NCBI RefSeq assembly: GCF_030381805.1
Contig: NZ_JAUDRH010000005.1
Span: 124,001-188,000 of the forward strand
Direction: 5' to 3'
Source: Chlorogloeopsis sp. ULAP01
Lineage (GTDB): Bacteria > Cyanobacteriota > Cyanobacteriia > Cyanobacteriales > Nostocaceae
Length of the DNA: 64,000 nt
Part shown: positions 63,155 through 64,000 of the stretch, piece by piece
How the letters are laid out: each line of letters opens with the position of its first letter
Position numbering within the stretch: position 1 is the first letter of the stretch
The notes under the pieces: model-generated
Seen by the model: the letters and a program-made list of their open reading frames with translations, nothing else
Told to the model about the DNA's origin: nothing
Databases searched by the model: none
Position numbers and translations under genes: made by a program

Positions 63155-64000
63155 TTATAAAACCTCTAGTGAGAGTATAGTTTGATCGTCTTCTTGAATG
63201 TGGTTGTCGGCTTGGATGCGAGCTAGTAAACTGTTGAGAGAAAGTGGTTGGGTTTCCTGTTGCAAAAGTTGCCAAAGCCCCTCTAGATTCAGCATCGAGC
63301 GTTGACTTGGCTTGATACCATTGTTTAATTGTTCTAATGAATTTATATTTTTGAGAACAGTTGCTTCAGTAATACCATCACTGGTTAGTAATAGAGTTTC
63401 TCCAGAAGTGAGAAACAATTGCCCGAAGCCTGCTTGCCACTTAGGTAAAATTCCCAAAGGAATACCACGAATCTTGAGGTAATTAGGGTTTTGGGTTAAG
63501 GTTTTGCGAGACCATAGTAGAGGGTATATATGCCCAGCATTTGCATAAACTAATTCCCTAGTGACAGGAGTATATCGAGCTAGGAAGAGGGTAATAAAAT
63601 AATTGTTACTAATTAAATCTTCAGCTAGGGCATGGTTGAGATTTTCCATCACTGCATTCGGCATTGCTGGCGTTTGTTGAGATAATTCGCGGCGCAATAC
63701 CGAAATGACACTCGCCATAAATAAAGCAGCTGGCACACCTTTACCAGAAACATCACCCACTGCTATCCACAAATCACCTTGGGGGTGAACAAATACTTCA
63801 AAAAAATCTCCTCCCACTTCACGAGCGGGATAACAACAAGCTTGTACCTTTGCACCTTGAATCTCAGGTAAACTTTGACGCAGCAGGTTGTTTTGAATTT
63901 GACGAGCAACCTCCAACTCTGCCCGAATCTGTTCTTGTTTTTCCTGAAGCCTCTGGTAGAGTTTGGCTTGAGACAGAGCTAAAGCTGCTTGTTCGGCAAC
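63155..64000 (-). CDS. SpoIIE/RsbU-type PP2C phosphatase, C-terminal part (runs off the window)
   Basis: The frame remains open to the window edge, so the N-terminus lies outside; the TTG at 63916 is not the true start. The first visible residues, AEQAALALSQAKLYQRLQEK, look like the end of a GAF domain and a coiled linker. The PP2C domain has VGGDFFEVFVHPQGDLWIAV and GDVSGKGVPAALFMA with the metal aspartates, and LLTSDGITEAT. It would dephosphorylate an anti-anti-sigma factor in the partner-switching system with the kinase at 62720. Confidence 0.88.
   Translation of the reverse strand, partial: VAEQAALALSQAKLYQRLQEKQEQIRAELEVARQIQNNLLRQSLPEIQGAKVQACCYPAREVGGDFFEVFVHPQGDLWIAVGDVSGKGVPAALFMASVISVLRRELSQQTPAMPNAVMENLNHALAEDLISNNYFITLFLARYTPVTRELVYANAGHIYPLLWSRKTLTQNPNYLKIRGIPLGILPKWQAGFGQLFLTSGETLLLTSDGITEATVLKNINSLEQLNNGIKPSQRSMLNLEGLWQLLQQETQPLSLNSLLARIQADNHIQEDDQTILSLEVL

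Overview
The window is chromosomal-type DNA from a nitrogen-fixing, probably filamentous heterocyst-forming cyanobacterium (Nostocales-like). The evidence is the abundant HIP1 octamer GCGATCGC, a nif satellite cluster in the order nifP - small ORF - DUF2949 - nifV - nifZ - nifT, a cyanobacterial NdhA, an RppA/RppB two-component pair, and short tandem heptamer repeats between genes. No tRNA, rRNA, CRISPR array or intact insertion sequence was found. The species cannot be named from the sequence alone.

Region 1 (1-2127) holds the 5' part of a minus-strand ParB-family gene cut by the window edge, followed by about 1.5 kb of AT-rich DNA without genes. Region 2 (2128-22018) is one long, co-directional exopolysaccharide (EPS) locus. 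It contains a CapD/FlaA1-type sugar-nucleotide dehydratase, a MurJ/MviN-family flippase, four GT4 and one GT2 glycosyltransferases, a Wzy/ligase-like polymerase, two methyltransferases, an asparagine-synthase-like amidotransferase, a membrane-anchored GH123/DUF4091-type glycosidase, a DegT-type sugar aminotransferase, a small PglC/WcaJ-type initiating phosphosugar transferase, and a Wzc-type tyrosine autokinase/copolymerase. Together these can make nucleotide sugars, assemble a lipid-linked repeat unit, flip it, polymerise it and control chain length. The outer-membrane Wza channel and a Wzb phosphatase are not in the window.

Region 3 (22100-28480) has a small unknown protein, a quinone-oxidoreductase-like MDR protein and then the nif accessory cluster (serine acetyltransferase NifP, two small proteins, a 39-residue membrane peptide candidate, homocitrate synthase NifV, NifZ, NifT, a thioredoxin-like [2Fe-2S] protein). 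Region 4 (28600-41131) is mostly housekeeping and envelope functions: ExoD, phosphoglucomutase, DoxX, a C-terminal processing protease, RppA/RppB, an AI-2E family transporter, a DUF389 protein, an AraC regulator and an isolated ndhA.

Region 5 (41161-64000) is rich in signalling. It has three large histidine kinases, a Ser/Thr kinase with FHA and SH3 domains, and an RsbW/RsbU-like pair at the right edge. It also has peptide-export-type genes (an isolated NHLM-type HlyD adaptor and a cyclic-peptide-type ABC transporter), a wrecked toxin-antitoxin locus, a GNAT acetyltransferase and a peptidoglycan-binding protein with an L,D-transpeptidase-like SxGC motif.

The most unusual signals are: purine-rich tandem repeats, common between genes here, that also sit in frame inside the catalytic and receiver domains of two paralogous hybrid kinases; a receiver domain that has lost its phospho-acceptor; a NifP C-terminus built from palindromic repeats; an ndhA without its ndhIGE partners; a toxin-antitoxin remnant split by an inversion; a strong RNA hairpin with a T-tract upstream of the HlyD gene; and the EPS locus itself, with a MurJ-type flippase and an embedded GH123-like hydrolase. 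No wholly new system could be demonstrated.
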